From the NCBI RefSeq assembly GCF_900103215.1, contig NZ_FNGV01000018.1, positions 1-64,000 of the forward strand: a DNA stretch of 64,000 nucleotides, given 5' to 3'. A program made the position numbers and the translations under genes. Under the pieces are notes generated by a model. That model was not told where the DNA came from and did no database searches. It saw only the letters and a list, made by a program, of their open reading frames with translations. How positions within the stretch are numbered: position 1 is the stretch's first letter; each line of letters begins with the position of its first letter. The DNA comes from Kriegella aquimaris. Lineage in GTDB: Bacteria; Bacteroidota; Bacteroidia; Flavobacteriales; Flavobacteriaceae. Positions 33,453 to 42,782 of the stretch are shown here, piece by piece.

Positions 33453-34412
33453 ATGAGGGTATTGATTACAGGAGCAACAGGGTTAGTTGGTAGCGAAATA
33501 GTACGCTTGTGTCATGAGCGTAATATTTTTGTAAACTACTTGACGACCAATTCCAAAAAAGTGGTCTCGAGAGAAAATTATCAAGGATTTCTCTGGAACC
33601 CAAGTCGCGGTGAAATCGATTTGGAATGCTTTAAAGATGTAACTGCTATTATCAACTTGGCAGGTTCTACTATTTCAAAAAGGTGGACACCCCGAAATCG
33701 AAAGGCAATCATCAAGAGTAGGGTCAATTCGTTACGAACGTTATATCAGGCCCTTGAAAAAATTGATAAGAGCCGAATTGTTTCGTTGGTGTCAGCCTCT
33801 GCCATTGGCGTGTATCCCCATTCATTTGACAGGTATTATGTGGAGGATGAAAAGCAGGTAGATGATAGTTTTTTAGGTGAGGTTGTACAAATTTGGGAAA
33901 AAGAAGTGGATGCCTTTAAGAAGCTTGACTTGAAGGTTTCGAAAGTACGCATAGGTTTGGTAATGTCTCTGAAAGGTGGCGCGCTACCTGAAATGGCAAA
34001 ACCAATAAAGAACTACGTTGGGGCACCTATAGGTAGTGGTGAGCAATGGCAATCGTGGATACATATTTCCGATTTGGCCCGAATTTTTTTATACGTAGTT
34101 GATAATGAGCTTAAAGGAGTGTACAATGGGGTGGGTCCCAACCCTGTTTCTAATACAAAATTGGTAAAAGAGATTGCGAAAGTATTGGATAAGCCTCTTC
34201 TTTTGCCGAAAATCCCAAAGTTTGTTTTGCAACTATTACTCGGTAAAATGTCTTATTTATTATTAGCCAGTCAACGAGTAAGCAGTAAGAAAATTGAAGA
34301 AGAAGGTTTTGTTTTTGAATACCAGAATATTTGTCGTGCTCTTGATGAAATTTATGAAGGTGGCGAGGGCATGCTATCGAATTCGGTAAGTACCAAGCAA
34401 TATGTGCCTTAA
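33453..34412 (+). CDS. TIGR01777-family NAD(P)-dependent epimerase
   Basis: 319 residues, atypical SDR (SDR39U1/YfcH-like). Rossmann GATGLVGSEIV (7-17), INLAGSTISKRWT (about 68-80), active-site Ser/Tyr region LVSASAIGVYPHS, and SWIHISDLARIF and a C-terminal DUF1731-like part (VLDKPLLLPKIPKFVLQLLLGKM). A possible -7 box TATTTTTG (33441-33448) ends only 4 nt before the ATG, which would make a leaderless mRNA. Physiological role unknown. In cyanobacteria the family is linked to cell division, but this is not evident here. Confidence 0.9.
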   Translation: MRVLITGATGLVGSEIVRLCHERNIFVNYLTTNSKKVVSRENYQGFLWNPSRGEIDLECFKDVTAIINLAGSTISKRWTPRNRKAIIKSRVNSLRTLYQALEKIDKSRIVSLVSASAIGVYPHSFDRYYVEDEKQVDDSFLGEVVQIWEKEVDAFKKLDLKVSKVRIGLVMSLKGGALPEMAKPIKNYVGAPIGSGEQWQSWIHISDLARIFLYVVDNELKGVYNGVGPNPVSNTKLVKEIAKVLDKPLLLPKIPKFVLQLLLGKMSYLLLASQRVSSKKIEEEGFVFEYQNICRALDEIYEGGEGMLSNSVSTKQYVP

Positions 34413-34444
34413 AAGGGTATTTTGATTTCAGTTTTAGTTATTAT

Positions 34445-34469
34445 ATCCGCCACTGGCGGATTTTTTTTT
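34445..34469 (+). terminator. Terminator of the epimerase gene
   Basis: ATCCGCC (34445-34451), loop act, GGCGGAT (34455-34461), followed by eight more T. Canonical rho-independent form. Confidence 0.9.
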
Positions 34470-34509
34470 AAAGTTTGGTGACATTATGACATTTTTGAAG
34501 AATTGGCAG

Positions 34510-34517
34510 TACTTTTG
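34510..34517 (+). promoter_or_regulatory. -7 box for grpE-dnaJ
   Basis: TACTTTTG, 34 nt before the grpE ATG. No TTG at the normal distance; no CIRCE-like repeat is visible in this region. Confidence 0.5.
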
Positions 34518-34551
34518 CCGTCTGAAAATTGTGTATTTAAACTTGTATTAA

Positions 34552-35115
34552 ATGAGCAAAGAAAGCAAAGCAGAAGATATAGAAGACGTGTTATCACAAA
34601 AGGAATCTACAGAAGAGACGTCCTCTGATAATACTGAAAATCGAATGGAAGAACAAGACGAAAGATCTGAAGAGGAGAAACTTCGGGAAGAGCTCGGAAA
34701 AGAGAAAGATAAGTTTTTAAGGCTTTTTGCTGAATTCGAGAATTATAAAAGACGCACCTCCAAAGAACGTATGGACTTGTTTAAGACTGCAGGCCAAGAA
34801 GTTATTGTAAGTTTGTTGCCTGTGTTAGATGATTTTGATCGTGCTCTTAATGAGCTTGCGAAGTCAGAGGATAAGGAAATGTTCAAAGGTGTTGAACTTA
34901 TAAGGGTGAAATTCCGTGAAACGCTGAAATCAAAAGGTTTGGAAGAACTGGAAGTGGAGCAGGGCGATACCTTTGATGCAGAGGTTCATGATGCCATTAC
35001 GCAAATACCTGCACCTAACAAAAACCTTAAAGGAAAGATAATAGACGTCGTTGAGAAGGGCTTTAAATTGGGCGACAGAATCATTCGTCACCCAAAAGTG
35101 GTCGTCGGAAACTAA
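34552..35115 (+). CDS. grpE: Nucleotide exchange factor GrpE
   Basis: 187 residues. An acidic, disordered N-terminus (about 1-45) precedes a long coiled coil (LREELGKEKDKFLRLFAEFENYKRRTSKER) and the four-helix and beta-wing domain with LLPVLDDFDRAL, GVELI and GDTFDAEVHDAI. It forms dimers that release ADP from DnaK. It is nine bases upstream of dnaJ, a common grpE-dnaJ pair, while dnaK is not within this window. Length is typical for Bacteroidota. Confidence 0.96.
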   Translation: MSKESKAEDIEDVLSQKESTEETSSDNTENRMEEQDERSEEEKLREELGKEKDKFLRLFAEFENYKRRTSKERMDLFKTAGQEVIVSLLPVLDDFDRALNELAKSEDKEMFKGVELIRVKFRETLKSKGLEELEVEQGDTFDAEVHDAITQIPAPNKNLKGKIIDVVEKGFKLGDRIIRHPKVVVGN

Positions 35116-35124
35116 AATAGCGGG

Positions 35125-36249
35125 ATGAAGGAAGACTATTATGACATATTGGGCATAAGTAAAAATGCCACTGCGGCCGAAATAAAAAAGGCGTATCGAA
35201 AAAAGGCATTGGAGCACCACCCTGATAAGAATCCAGGGAATACCAAGTCTGAAGAGATGTTCAAAAAATCTGCTGAAGCCTATGAGGTTTTGAGCAATGC
35301 CGATAAAAAGGCTCGTTATGATCAGTTCGGTCATGCAGCCTTTGAAGGAGCTGGTGGTTTTGGCGGCGGCGGCATGAACATGGATGACATTTTCAGCCAG
35401 TTTGGTGATATTTTTGGAAGTGCTTTTGGTGGTGGAGGTGGATTTAGTGGCTTTGGAGGCTTCAGCGGCGGTGGTCAACGAAGGGTCAAAGGGAGCAACC
35501 TAAGAATTCGCGTAAAACTGACCTTGGAAGAGGTAGCTAACGGTGTTGAAAAGAAAGTTAAGGTTCGCAGAAAAGTACAGGCGGAAGGTGTTACATATAA
35601 AACATGTAGTACATGTGCTGGTAGAGGCCAAGTAACGAAAATCACCAATACGATTTTAGGTCGCATGCAAACAGCTACTACATGTAATGTTTGTGGAGGT
35701 AGTGGAGAGATTTTAGATAAACGTCCCAGTGATGCAGATGCCCAAGGGCTTCGTATCGAAGAAGAAACGGTGTCTATAAAGATACCTGCAGGTGTTGAAG
35801 AAGGCATGCAGCTGAAAGTGCCTGGGAAAGGTAATGAAGCGCCGGGCAATAGTGTTCCAGGTGATTTATTGGTGGCCATCGAAACCAAAGATCACGATAC
35901 CTTGAAAAGGGAAGGTGATAATCTCCATTACGACTTGTACGTCAGCATTTCTGAAGCCGTTTTAGGTACTTCGAAAGAAATTGATGCCGTAGGGGGTAAA
36001 GTCAGAATAAAATTGGAACCGGGCATTCAGTCGGGTAAAATTTTACGTTTACGCGGAAAAGGTATTTCTAGTATCAATGGCTACGGAAGTGGCGATTTGT
36101 TGGTGCATGTAAATGTGTGGACACCAAAGGAGCTGAACAAAGAACAAAAAGAGTTTTTTGAGCGGATGAGCGGAAATGATAATTTTGAACCTAAACCCGA
36201 GAAATCTGACAAGTCTTTCTTTGAAAAAGTGAAGGATATGTTCTCCTAG
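35125..36249 (+). CDS. dnaJ: Chaperone DnaJ with reduced zinc domain
   Basis: 374 residues. J domain (1-70) with HHPDKN; Gly/Phe linker about 75-120; then the zinc domain and two C-terminal beta domains. The zinc domain has only two Cys motifs, CSTCAGRG and CNVCGGSG, separated by 18 residues, instead of the usual four CxxCxGxG. By alignment to the usual order these are motifs 2 and 3 (zinc centre II); motifs 1 and 4 (centre I) are missing. It stimulates DnaK ATPase. The C-terminus [11 protein letters not shown] is usual in flavobacteria. Confidence 0.95.
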   Translation: MKEDYYDILGISKNATAAEIKKAYRKKALEHHPDKNPGNTKSEEMFKKSAEAYEVLSNADKKARYDQFGHAAFEGAGGFGGGGMNMDDIFSQFGDIFGSAFGGGGGFSGFGGFSGGGQRRVKGSNLRIRVKLTLEEVANGVEKKVKVRRKVQAEGVTYKTCSTCAGRGQVTKITNTILGRMQTATTCNVCGGSGEILDKRPSDADAQGLRIEEETVSIKIPAGVEEGMQLKVPGKGNEAPGNSVPGDLLVAIETKDHDTLKREGDNLHYDLYVSISEAVLGTSKEIDAVGGKVRIKLEPGIQSGKILRLRGKGISSINGYGSGDLLVHVNVWTPKELNKEQKEFFERMSGNDNFEPKPEKSDKSFFEKVKDMFS

Positions 36250-36340
36250 GGAATATTAATTTTGATTTTAAATAAAAAACGTATATTTGATTTAATATTG
36301 GGAAACCAGTATTAATTTTCTTTTTCATAGCAATTTTTTT

Positions 36341-36376
36341 CCCATCCTTAAATTTTTAAGGGTGGGTTTTGTTTTT
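36341..36376. terminator. Terminator after dnaJ
   Basis: CCCATCCTTAA (36341-36351) and TTAAGGGTGGG (36356-36366) form an 11-bp stem with one G-T pair, followed by ttttgttttt. About 90 nt after dnaJ. The following stretch to 36640 is AT-rich and shows no gene I can support. Confidence 0.82.
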
Positions 36377-36640
36377 ATGATAATTTCTCTTTGTAGTGAA
36401 AAAGGTTGAAAATTAAATCGACTAGAGTAGTCTTGCTTGATATTTTTTGGAATTCGCTGATGCCGTTTCATACTTTCCAATTATCGATATTTTGTTTCGG
36501 AATTGAATCCATTACGCATATAAGTCGTCGTCAATCCTTTTAAATTATTCTAAAAATGGAAGGGTTTTGAGCTATCTATTATAACACGGTTCGCTTACAA
36601 CATATATTCGAAAAGCGAAAGGCTTTTTAAAGCATTTACA

Positions 36641-36648
36641 TATCTTTG
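36641..36648 (+). promoter_or_regulatory. -7 box for the ABC-MscS-regulator run
   Basis: TATCTTTG, 14 nt before the ATG at 36663. A -33 TTG is not clear. It probably drives the 36663-41874 gene run, which has only small gaps or overlaps. Confidence 0.5.
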
Positions 36649-36662
36649 GCAAAATTGCTTAC

Positions 36663-37598
36663 ATGAACAACATTTTGGTCACGGAAGAGGTTACCAAACG
36701 ATTTGGCAAGCATATCGCTCTCAATAAGGTTTCCTTAGAAATCCCCAAAAACAGTATTTACGGACTTTTAGGTCCCAATGGAGCTGGCAAAACGACTCTC
36801 ATACGTATAATCAATCAAATTACCTTTCCCGATAGCGGCAAGGTTTTTTTTGATGGAGAACTATTAAAGCCCCAGCATATTGCCATGATCGGGTATTTGC
36901 CCGAAGAAAGAGGGTTGTATAAAAGTATGAAGGTCGGGGAGCAGGCTTTGTATTTGGCCCAACTAAAGGGATTGAGTAAAGCGGAAGCGAAGAAAAGATT
37001 GAAGTTTTGGTTTGAACGCTTGGAAATCGGGGATTGGTGGAACAAAAAGGTACAGGAACTCTCGAAAGGGATGGCCCAAAAAATTCAGTTCATAGTTACC
37101 GTACTTCATGAACCAAAACTGCTTATTTTTGATGAGCCTTTTAGTGGTTTTGATCCCATAAATGCCAATATTATTAAGGATGAAATCCTCAGACTTAAAG
37201 AAAATGGCACTTCCATAATATTTTCCACACATCGAATGGAATCGGTAGAAGAGTTATGCGAGTATATTGCTTTGCTACATGAATCTGAAAAAATATTGGA
37301 CGGAAGGTTATCTGATATTAAAAAGGCCTACAAAAGAAATATCTTTAAAGTGGGTTTAGAAGTTGAAAACGGTGATGAACTTTTGAAGGAGCTTATGGAG
37401 AAATTCGATATCGCCACATCAACATATGATTTAAAAGAAAGACAATTAGACTTTACGGTTCAATTGCCCTCTAACGATTCTGGTGAAATGTTGTCATATT
37501 TATCGAATAGGGCGAATGTCAACTTATATTTAGAAACTATACCTTCGGCAAACGAGATATTTATTCAAACGGTTAAAAATAAAGGTATTCATGAATAA
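36663..37598 (+). CDS. ABC transporter ATPase (NatA-like)
   Basis: 311 residues. Walker A GPNGAGKTT (37-45), signature LSKGMAQKIQF, Walker B LLIFDEPFSGFDP and switch His in FSTHRM. A C-terminal extension (about 225-311, with HESEKILDGRLSDIKKAYKRN) is typical of NatA/DrrA-type ATPases. With the next gene, overlapping by 8 nt, it forms an ABC-2-type exporter. The NatAB type extrudes Na+, but homologues move many substrates, so the substrate is open. Confidence 0.93.
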   Translation: MNNILVTEEVTKRFGKHIALNKVSLEIPKNSIYGLLGPNGAGKTTLIRIINQITFPDSGKVFFDGELLKPQHIAMIGYLPEERGLYKSMKVGEQALYLAQLKGLSKAEAKKRLKFWFERLEIGDWWNKKVQELSKGMAQKIQFIVTVLHEPKLLIFDEPFSGFDPINANIIKDEILRLKENGTSIIFSTHRMESVEELCEYIALLHESEKILDGRLSDIKKAYKRNIFKVGLEVENGDELLKELMEKFDIATSTYDLKERQLDFTVQLPSNDSGEMLSYLSNRANVNLYLETIPSANEIFIQTVKNKGIHE

Positions 37599-38928
37599 GC
37601 TGCCTTTAATAATTAAAAGGGAATATTTGGCGAAAGTCAGAAACAAGTCCTTTGTTGTCATGACGTTCCTTAGTCCGATTTTAATGGTCGGCATGGTAGT
37701 ACTTATAGCCTATCTGACTAAAATTAACGATAATGAAAAAAGGGTTATTGGGCTGCTAAATGAAAGTGATTACTTTTCAACAGATTTTAACCCAACCGAA
37801 AGCGTATCTTTTGTCCGTTTCGATGATATTTCGTTACAGGCGGCTAAAGACTCTACGGAACGTATGGGTTTTTACGGACTGCTCCATATTCCCAATGAAA
37901 ACAACTTGAAGATGGTGACAGAAAATTCCTTTTTCTACACCAAAGACGCGCCGAGCACTTCGGTGCTTGATCGTATAGAAAATATATTTCAAGATAGGTT
38001 GCGTAAAAGAAGGCTTCAAGAACTCGGGGTATCAACAGAAGAATTTGCCACTATGGACAGTGCTTTTGAGCTCAGAACCGCCACCTTTGCAGGGCAAACA
38101 AACTTAAAAGGCATCAACGAGATCAAAGCATTTATTGGCGGTGGTTTCGGGTACCTTATTATGATGTTTATTATTATTTACGGTGGGTTTGTCATGCGCA
38201 GCGTTATTGAAGAGAAAACAAGCAGGATTATTGAAGTGATTATTTCTTCGGTCAAGCCTTTTCAATTGATGTTGGGCAAAATTATAGGTACTTCTTTAGC
38301 GGGTATCACACAGTTCGTTATTTGGATTATTTCCGGCGTCTTACTGCTATTTGTGGCCTTTTCGATTTTCGATATTGATCCGTCAGCATTGAGTAATGGC
38401 CCAAATACGGCTAATATGGTTGTCGGTATGACACCGCCTGTTCCGACTGCAGATCAAACCATGAAACTCTACGCACAGGAGCTGTTTCAAATTCCTTGGG
38501 TTATGCTGATCAGCTTTTTTATAATATATTTTATTTTGGGGTATTTGATTTACAGTTCGATTTATGCCGCTATCGGAGCTGCAGTTGACAATGAGACCGA
38601 TACCCAACAATTTATATTTCCTATAATTCTGCCATTGATGCTGGCAATTTATGTAGGGTTCTTTTCCGTTTTTAGCAATCCACACGGGCCTATTGCCGTA
38701 GGTTTTTCGCTTTTTCCGTTGACTTCGCCTATTGTCATGCTTATGCGGTTGCCAGGAGGCATTGGTGAAGGCGGCGTTCCCATTTGGCAAGTGGTTACCT
38801 CTATACTTTTGTTGATAGGTACTTTCATTGGCATCGTTTGGTTAGCGGCCAAAATATACAGGGTAGGTATTCTTATGTATGGAAAGAAACCGACTTATAA
38901 AGAACTACTTAGGTGGCTAAAATATTGA
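37591..38928 (+). CDS. ABC-2-type permease (NatB-like)
   Basis: 445 residues. One span near the N-terminus (about 24-43), a large external domain (45-180) and five more spans after 185 (GYLIMMFIIIYGGFVMRSVIEEK, ...). EEKTSRIIEVIISSVKPFQLMLGKIIG is the conserved coupling region of ABC-2 permeases. The order (N-terminal span, large outer domain, cluster of spans) equals NatB/YhaP-type proteins. It starts inside the ATPase gene, so is translationally coupled. The MscS gene follows one base after its stop. Confidence 0.92.
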   Translation: MNKLPLIIKREYLAKVRNKSFVVMTFLSPILMVGMVVLIAYLTKINDNEKRVIGLLNESDYFSTDFNPTESVSFVRFDDISLQAAKDSTERMGFYGLLHIPNENNLKMVTENSFFYTKDAPSTSVLDRIENIFQDRLRKRRLQELGVSTEEFATMDSAFELRTATFAGQTNLKGINEIKAFIGGGFGYLIMMFIIIYGGFVMRSVIEEKTSRIIEVIISSVKPFQLMLGKIIGTSLAGITQFVIWIISGVLLLFVAFSIFDIDPSALSNGPNTANMVVGMTPPVPTADQTMKLYAQELFQIPWVMLISFFIIYFILGYLIYSSIYAAIGAAVDNETDTQQFIFPIILPLMLAIYVGFFSVFSNPHGPIAVGFSLFPLTSPIVMLMRLPGGIGEGGVPIWQVVTSILLLIGTFIGIVWLAAKIYRVGILMYGKKPTYKELLRWLKY

Positions 38929-38929
38929 T

Positions 38930-39835
38930 ATGGAGTATTTTAAAGACATAATGTCTACAATAAATAGGTTCCTTTCCCGTAGAATTATCGATACGGATAA
39001 TATCGACATTACCATTGGCACATTGCTGACGATAATTATTGTATTGGTCGTAGTAACGTATGTACTCCGTTTGGTTCATAAATTTGTTACGGCAAAATTA
39101 CCCGAAGCGGATAAGAATAAGTTCGTTAGCATTTTCAATTTCCTAAAGTATTTGCTCTATATCCTTATTGTAATTACCGTCCTTCATGCCTCCGGTGTTA
39201 ATCTCACCGTATTGTTAACGGCATCGGCGGCCTTGTTTGTAGGTTTAGGTTTTGCCTTACAATATCTATTTCAAGATATTATTTCGGGTGTCCTTATAAT
39301 TTTAGATCAATCGCTTCATGTGGGCGATGTAATTGAAATTGATAATAAAGTCAGCCGAGTATTTGAAATCCGGTTGCGTACTACCAGAACTTTGACTCGT
39401 GATGACAAGGTCATAATAATTCCCAACCATGTATTTTTGACCGATAGTATTTATAACTACACGCAAAACCATAACATTACACGAGAGTCTTTGAAAATTG
39501 GTGTGGCATATGGTAGTGATGTTTCAAAAGTCACCCAAATTCTTGAAGCGGTTGCTGAAGGTAATGAAGATGTTCTTAAAACCCCGAAAGCATTCGTACA
39601 ATTCGATGATTTTGGAGATTCGGCACTTATGTTCTCGCTTAATTTTTATATAACGAATAGCTTTGGGGCTCCCGGAATAAAAAGTCAAATGAGATACAAA
39701 ATTGACACTGAGTTCAGAGATAATAACATTAGTATACCGTTCCCTCAAAGAGATGTGCATGTTTATCAGCATAGTCCTTTTCAACACAGTAGGGTCGAAA
39801 ACTCAACAAAGGAATGGGGATTAGGAGACGATTGA
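38930..39835 (+). CDS. MscS-family mechanosensitive channel
   Basis: 301 residues. Spans at about 24-47, 62-80 and 90-115; the pore helix includes LTASAALFVGLGFALQYLFQDIISG, and the beta domain has LHVGDVIEIDNKVSRVFEIRLRTTRT and IIPNHVFLTDSIYNYTQN. Compared with the 22640 channel it has an altered pore helix and a longer tail, so it is another subfamily. It is inside an exporter-regulator run, with the following DUF6268 gene starting 22 nt before its stop, which implies coupling and a shared role, perhaps in ion or osmotic stress. Confidence 0.92.
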   Translation: MEYFKDIMSTINRFLSRRIIDTDNIDITIGTLLTIIIVLVVVTYVLRLVHKFVTAKLPEADKNKFVSIFNFLKYLLYILIVITVLHASGVNLTVLLTASAALFVGLGFALQYLFQDIISGVLIILDQSLHVGDVIEIDNKVSRVFEIRLRTTRTLTRDDKVIIIPNHVFLTDSIYNYTQNHNITRESLKIGVAYGSDVSKVTQILEAVAEGNEDVLKTPKAFVQFDDFGDSALMFSLNFYITNSFGAPGIKSQMRYKIDTEFRDNNISIPFPQRDVHVYQHSPFQHSRVENSTKEWGLGDD

Positions 39836-40701
39836 GTTACGGCTGTTTTTTGTGGTTACTCTTCACTGGTGCCTTTTGCCTGGCCCAGACACCGGATGTT
39901 TTTAGATTGGAGTATATGTTGATGCCTAGAAATGATTCAGATGTTGAATTATCACGAATAAAATTGGTGGCGAATATGCCCATAAAGGTTAAAGATTCTA
40001 ATGCCATTATAATCGGTGGCGAGTATAACCGTTTAGCTTATGACCTGCAGCGAAATGATATAACGATTGGTGAACAAGAGGGCCCCAATCATTTTTACAT
40101 AGTAGATTTTAATTTGGCCTATGTAATGAAATATAATAAAGACTGGCGTTTCATTGGGGTCATAACACCGCGGTTATCGTCAACTTTGACCAATAGGCTT
40201 GAAAATGGCGATGTATCTATAAATGCTACGGTCGGAGCTTTCAGGGATAGACAAGACATTGAGAAACCGACGCGATTGGTACTTGGCTTGGCCTATAATT
40301 CGACAGTTGCTTTGCGCATTCCGTTACCGGTCGTTTATTTCGAAAAGCGGTTTCATCCGAATTGGACGTATGTTGTCGGTGCCCCAAAAACGGGTATGAA
40401 ATATCACTACAAACAAAAACATATTATTCAAACGGAGTTTATTTTAGATGGATATTATGTTAACCTGCAGAATACGTATACCTTGCCCGATGCCGGTTTT
40501 GCATCGTCAATTTCTTCTTCTGCCGCGTTGGTTACGCTTGGGTATTCTTATAACTTTACAAAAGTGATGTCGATATATGCATTTATGGGGCATACCTTAT
40601 TTCAATATGGCGTTTTGAGGGATACCGATAGAAATGATATTTTTACATTGAACGATGATCCGGCCTTTTATTTCAGGACAGGATTTAGAATAGGACTTTA
40701 A
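39814..40701 (+). CDS. DUF6268 outer-membrane barrel protein
   Basis: 295 residues with a basic N-region and signal peptide (about 1-24, FCLAQ). The rest is amphipathic strands with turn residues and ends with YFRTGFRIGL. It matches DUF6268-type proteins of Bacteroidota in YIVDFNLAYVMKYNKDWRF and ALVTLGYSYNFTKVMSIYAF. The ATG lies inside the mscS gene in another frame; a later start would remove the signal, so the overlap is likely real. Function unknown; its position suggests it supports the envelope function of the MscS or the exporter. Confidence 0.78.
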   Translation: MGIRRRLSYGCFLWLLFTGAFCLAQTPDVFRLEYMLMPRNDSDVELSRIKLVANMPIKVKDSNAIIIGGEYNRLAYDLQRNDITIGEQEGPNHFYIVDFNLAYVMKYNKDWRFIGVITPRLSSTLTNRLENGDVSINATVGAFRDRQDIEKPTRLVLGLAYNSTVALRIPLPVVYFEKRFHPNWTYVVGAPKTGMKYHYKQKHIIQTEFILDGYYVNLQNTYTLPDAGFASSISSSAALVTLGYSYNFTKVMSIYAFMGHTLFQYGVLRDTDRNDIFTLNDDPAFYFRTGFRIGL

Positions 40702-40710
40702 AATAGAATT

Positions 40711-41874
40711 ATGTCAAAAATTTTGGTAATAGAAGATGAGGCGGCCATTAGAAGGGTGTTGGTGAAAATTCTTTCGGAAGAGAACGATGTCTATTCGGTA
40801 GAAGAGGCAGAAGATGGTTTAAAAGGATTGGAAACTATAAAAAACAATGATTTCGATCTTGTGCTATGTGACATTAAGATGCCCAAAATGGATGGGGTCG
40901 AAGTTCTTGAAGCAGCACGAAAAATCAAACCCGAGATTCCGTTTATAATGATTTCTGGTCATGGCGACCTTGATACGGCCGTAAATACCATGCGCTTGGG
41001 TGCCTTTGATTATATTTCAAAACCGCCTGATCTTAATCGACTTTTGACAACTGTTCGAAATGCCCTTGATAGAAAAGAGCTTGTAGTCGAAAACAAGATT
41101 TTAAAGAAGAAGGTCAGTAAAAATTATGAAATGATCGGTGACAGTCCCGAGATAACGGTCATCAAAGAAATGATCGAGAAGGTGGCACCCACCGATGCCA
41201 GGGTTTTGATAACAGGATCTAACGGTACCGGAAAGGAATTGGTAGCACATTGGCTTCATGAAAAAAGCCAACGTAGTGGTGGTCCGTTCGTAGAGGTCAA
41301 TTGTGCGGCTATACCGTCAGAACTTATAGAGAGTGAGTTGTTCGGGCATGTTAAAGGAGCCTTTACTTCTGCGGTAAAAGATAGAGCCGGAAAGTTTGAA
41401 ACAGCAAATAAAGGCACCATCTTTCTAGATGAAATAGGTGATATGAGCCTGTCGGCACAGGCAAAAGTGCTTCGGGCCTTGCAAGAGAACAAGATTTCAA
41501 GGGTCGGCTCCGATAAAGATATCAAGGTAGATGTTCGCGTGATAGCGGCGACCAATAAAGATTTAAAAAAGGAAATAGGGGAAGGTCGCTTTCGTGAAGA
41601 CCTTTATCACAGGTTGGCGGTTATCTTGATAAAGGTTCCTGCATTGAACGACCGCCGTGATGATATTCCTTTGCTAATAGCCCACTTCACAAAAAAAATT
41701 ATATCTGAACAGGGTATGCCTTCTAAAACATTTTCCGACAAGGCAATAACACTCTTAAAAGGGTATGATTGGACGGGAAATATACGTGAATTAAGAAACG
41801 TGGTCGAACGTCTGATTATTTTGGGAGGTAATGAAGTTAGTGAAGAAGACGTTAAACTATTTGCCAGTAAATAA
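40711..41874 (+). CDS. NtrC-type response regulator without DNA-binding domain
   Basis: 387 residues. REC domain (1-120) with phosphorylation site D54 (LVLCDIKMP) and K104 in YISKPPD. AAA+ domain (141-375): Walker A GSNGTGKE (169-176), Walker B GTIFLDE (235-241). The sigma54 contact loop reads GAFTSA (216-221) instead of GAFTGA. The chain ends soon after NIRELRNVVERLIILGG, without the C-terminal Fis-type HTH normally about 60 residues long. DNA looping may therefore be dispensed with, or it may act from solution. It closes the exporter-MscS run, and no histidine kinase is adjacent. Confidence 0.92.
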   Translation: MSKILVIEDEAAIRRVLVKILSEENDVYSVEEAEDGLKGLETIKNNDFDLVLCDIKMPKMDGVEVLEAARKIKPEIPFIMISGHGDLDTAVNTMRLGAFDYISKPPDLNRLLTTVRNALDRKELVVENKILKKKVSKNYEMIGDSPEITVIKEMIEKVAPTDARVLITGSNGTGKELVAHWLHEKSQRSGGPFVEVNCAAIPSELIESELFGHVKGAFTSAVKDRAGKFETANKGTIFLDEIGDMSLSAQAKVLRALQENKISRVGSDKDIKVDVRVIAATNKDLKKEIGEGRFREDLYHRLAVILIKVPALNDRRDDIPLLIAHFTKKIISEQGMPSKTFSDKAITLLKGYDWTGNIRELRNVVERLIILGGNEVSEEDVKLFASK

Positions 41875-41914
41875 TTCCGTCAACAGATGCCAAGGCGATT
41901 TTTTTAAATGAATT

Positions 41915-42622
41915 TCATCTCCAAGATTCCGTACAATCCTTTAACTGATTCAAGGCATTCTCAGTGATTTCCTTTGTTTTTAGATTGTAGTATTTCTTTT
42001 CTTCGGAGAGATTTTCAAGGAGTAATTTTTGTTCACAGTTTTCATAAATACGCTGTGCAAAGGCACGTGCTTTTTTGCAATCGACGGTTGCGATGACATT
42101 GTTCATCGAAATTTCGTATTTCCTCAGAGATTCGTCTATTCTTTCTTGAAAAGAGCGAGGGTCCAATGGTTCGTTCAAATCATTGTGCCTTTCTTCTTCC
42201 GGTACTGTATTCATGACAAGAGTATCATTCTCATACTCCCCTTCATGAAGGTCATGTCTTTTAAGTTCTTTTAGGCTGTCCTTTGTTTTTTGTAGCGCTT
42301 TAGTCAAAAGTATACGAGTACTATCTAAAGTGCTTGCCCTTGTGGCCATGATAAGATTTTCGAGGCTTTCTTCAATTAATTTGGTGGCCGGCGTGCAACC
42401 ACAATTATCTAATTGTTTTCTAGACTTCTCAATGGCCTTTAAGGCCCTGTAGGCATAAAAGTGCGCTTGATTTATATCTTCCTTATCTATTGCTTTTTCG
42501 GTCTGGTCTCTCACAAATCCCATGTTCGAGCCTAGGTAGTCGCATGCAGTACTTGGTCTAAAAGAAGAAAATAAAACCATAGCAATGACCAACGAGAAAG
42601 ACCTAACGAAATATTTCATCAT
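41915..42622 (-). CDS. Exported hypothetical helical protein
   Basis: 235 residues with a signal peptide (about 1-25, SSFRPSTACD). The mature chain is helical with paired cysteines: C27, NCGC (about 73-75) and later C183, C195 and C228. Central acidic loop HEGEYENDTLVMNTVPEEE is likely disordered. I do not recognise a named family. It faces the response regulator convergently and has about 160 nt before the divergent ppk2 gene. No function is assigned. Confidence 0.7.
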   Translation of the reverse strand: MMKYFVRSFSLVIAMVLFSSFRPSTACDYLGSNMGFVRDQTEKAIDKEDINQAHFYAYRALKAIEKSRKQLDNCGCTPATKLIEESLENLIMATRASTLDSTRILLTKALQKTKDSLKELKRHDLHEGEYENDTLVMNTVPEEERHNDLNEPLDPRSFQERIDESLRKYEISMNNVIATVDCKKARAFAQRIYENCEQKLLLENLSEEKKYYNLKTKEITENALNQLKDCTESWR

Positions 42623-42782
42623 AGCACTGTATTTAACATGTAAAATCTGGGACGATTTACCTTACAAAGGTAGGTATTCATTGACTTTGTGCCTTATTTT
42701 TTCGATGGAACGCCTATGGAATCCAATAACTTGGACAAACTGAATATTAGATAGGATGAATGGTTCTTTTTTTTAGACATTG

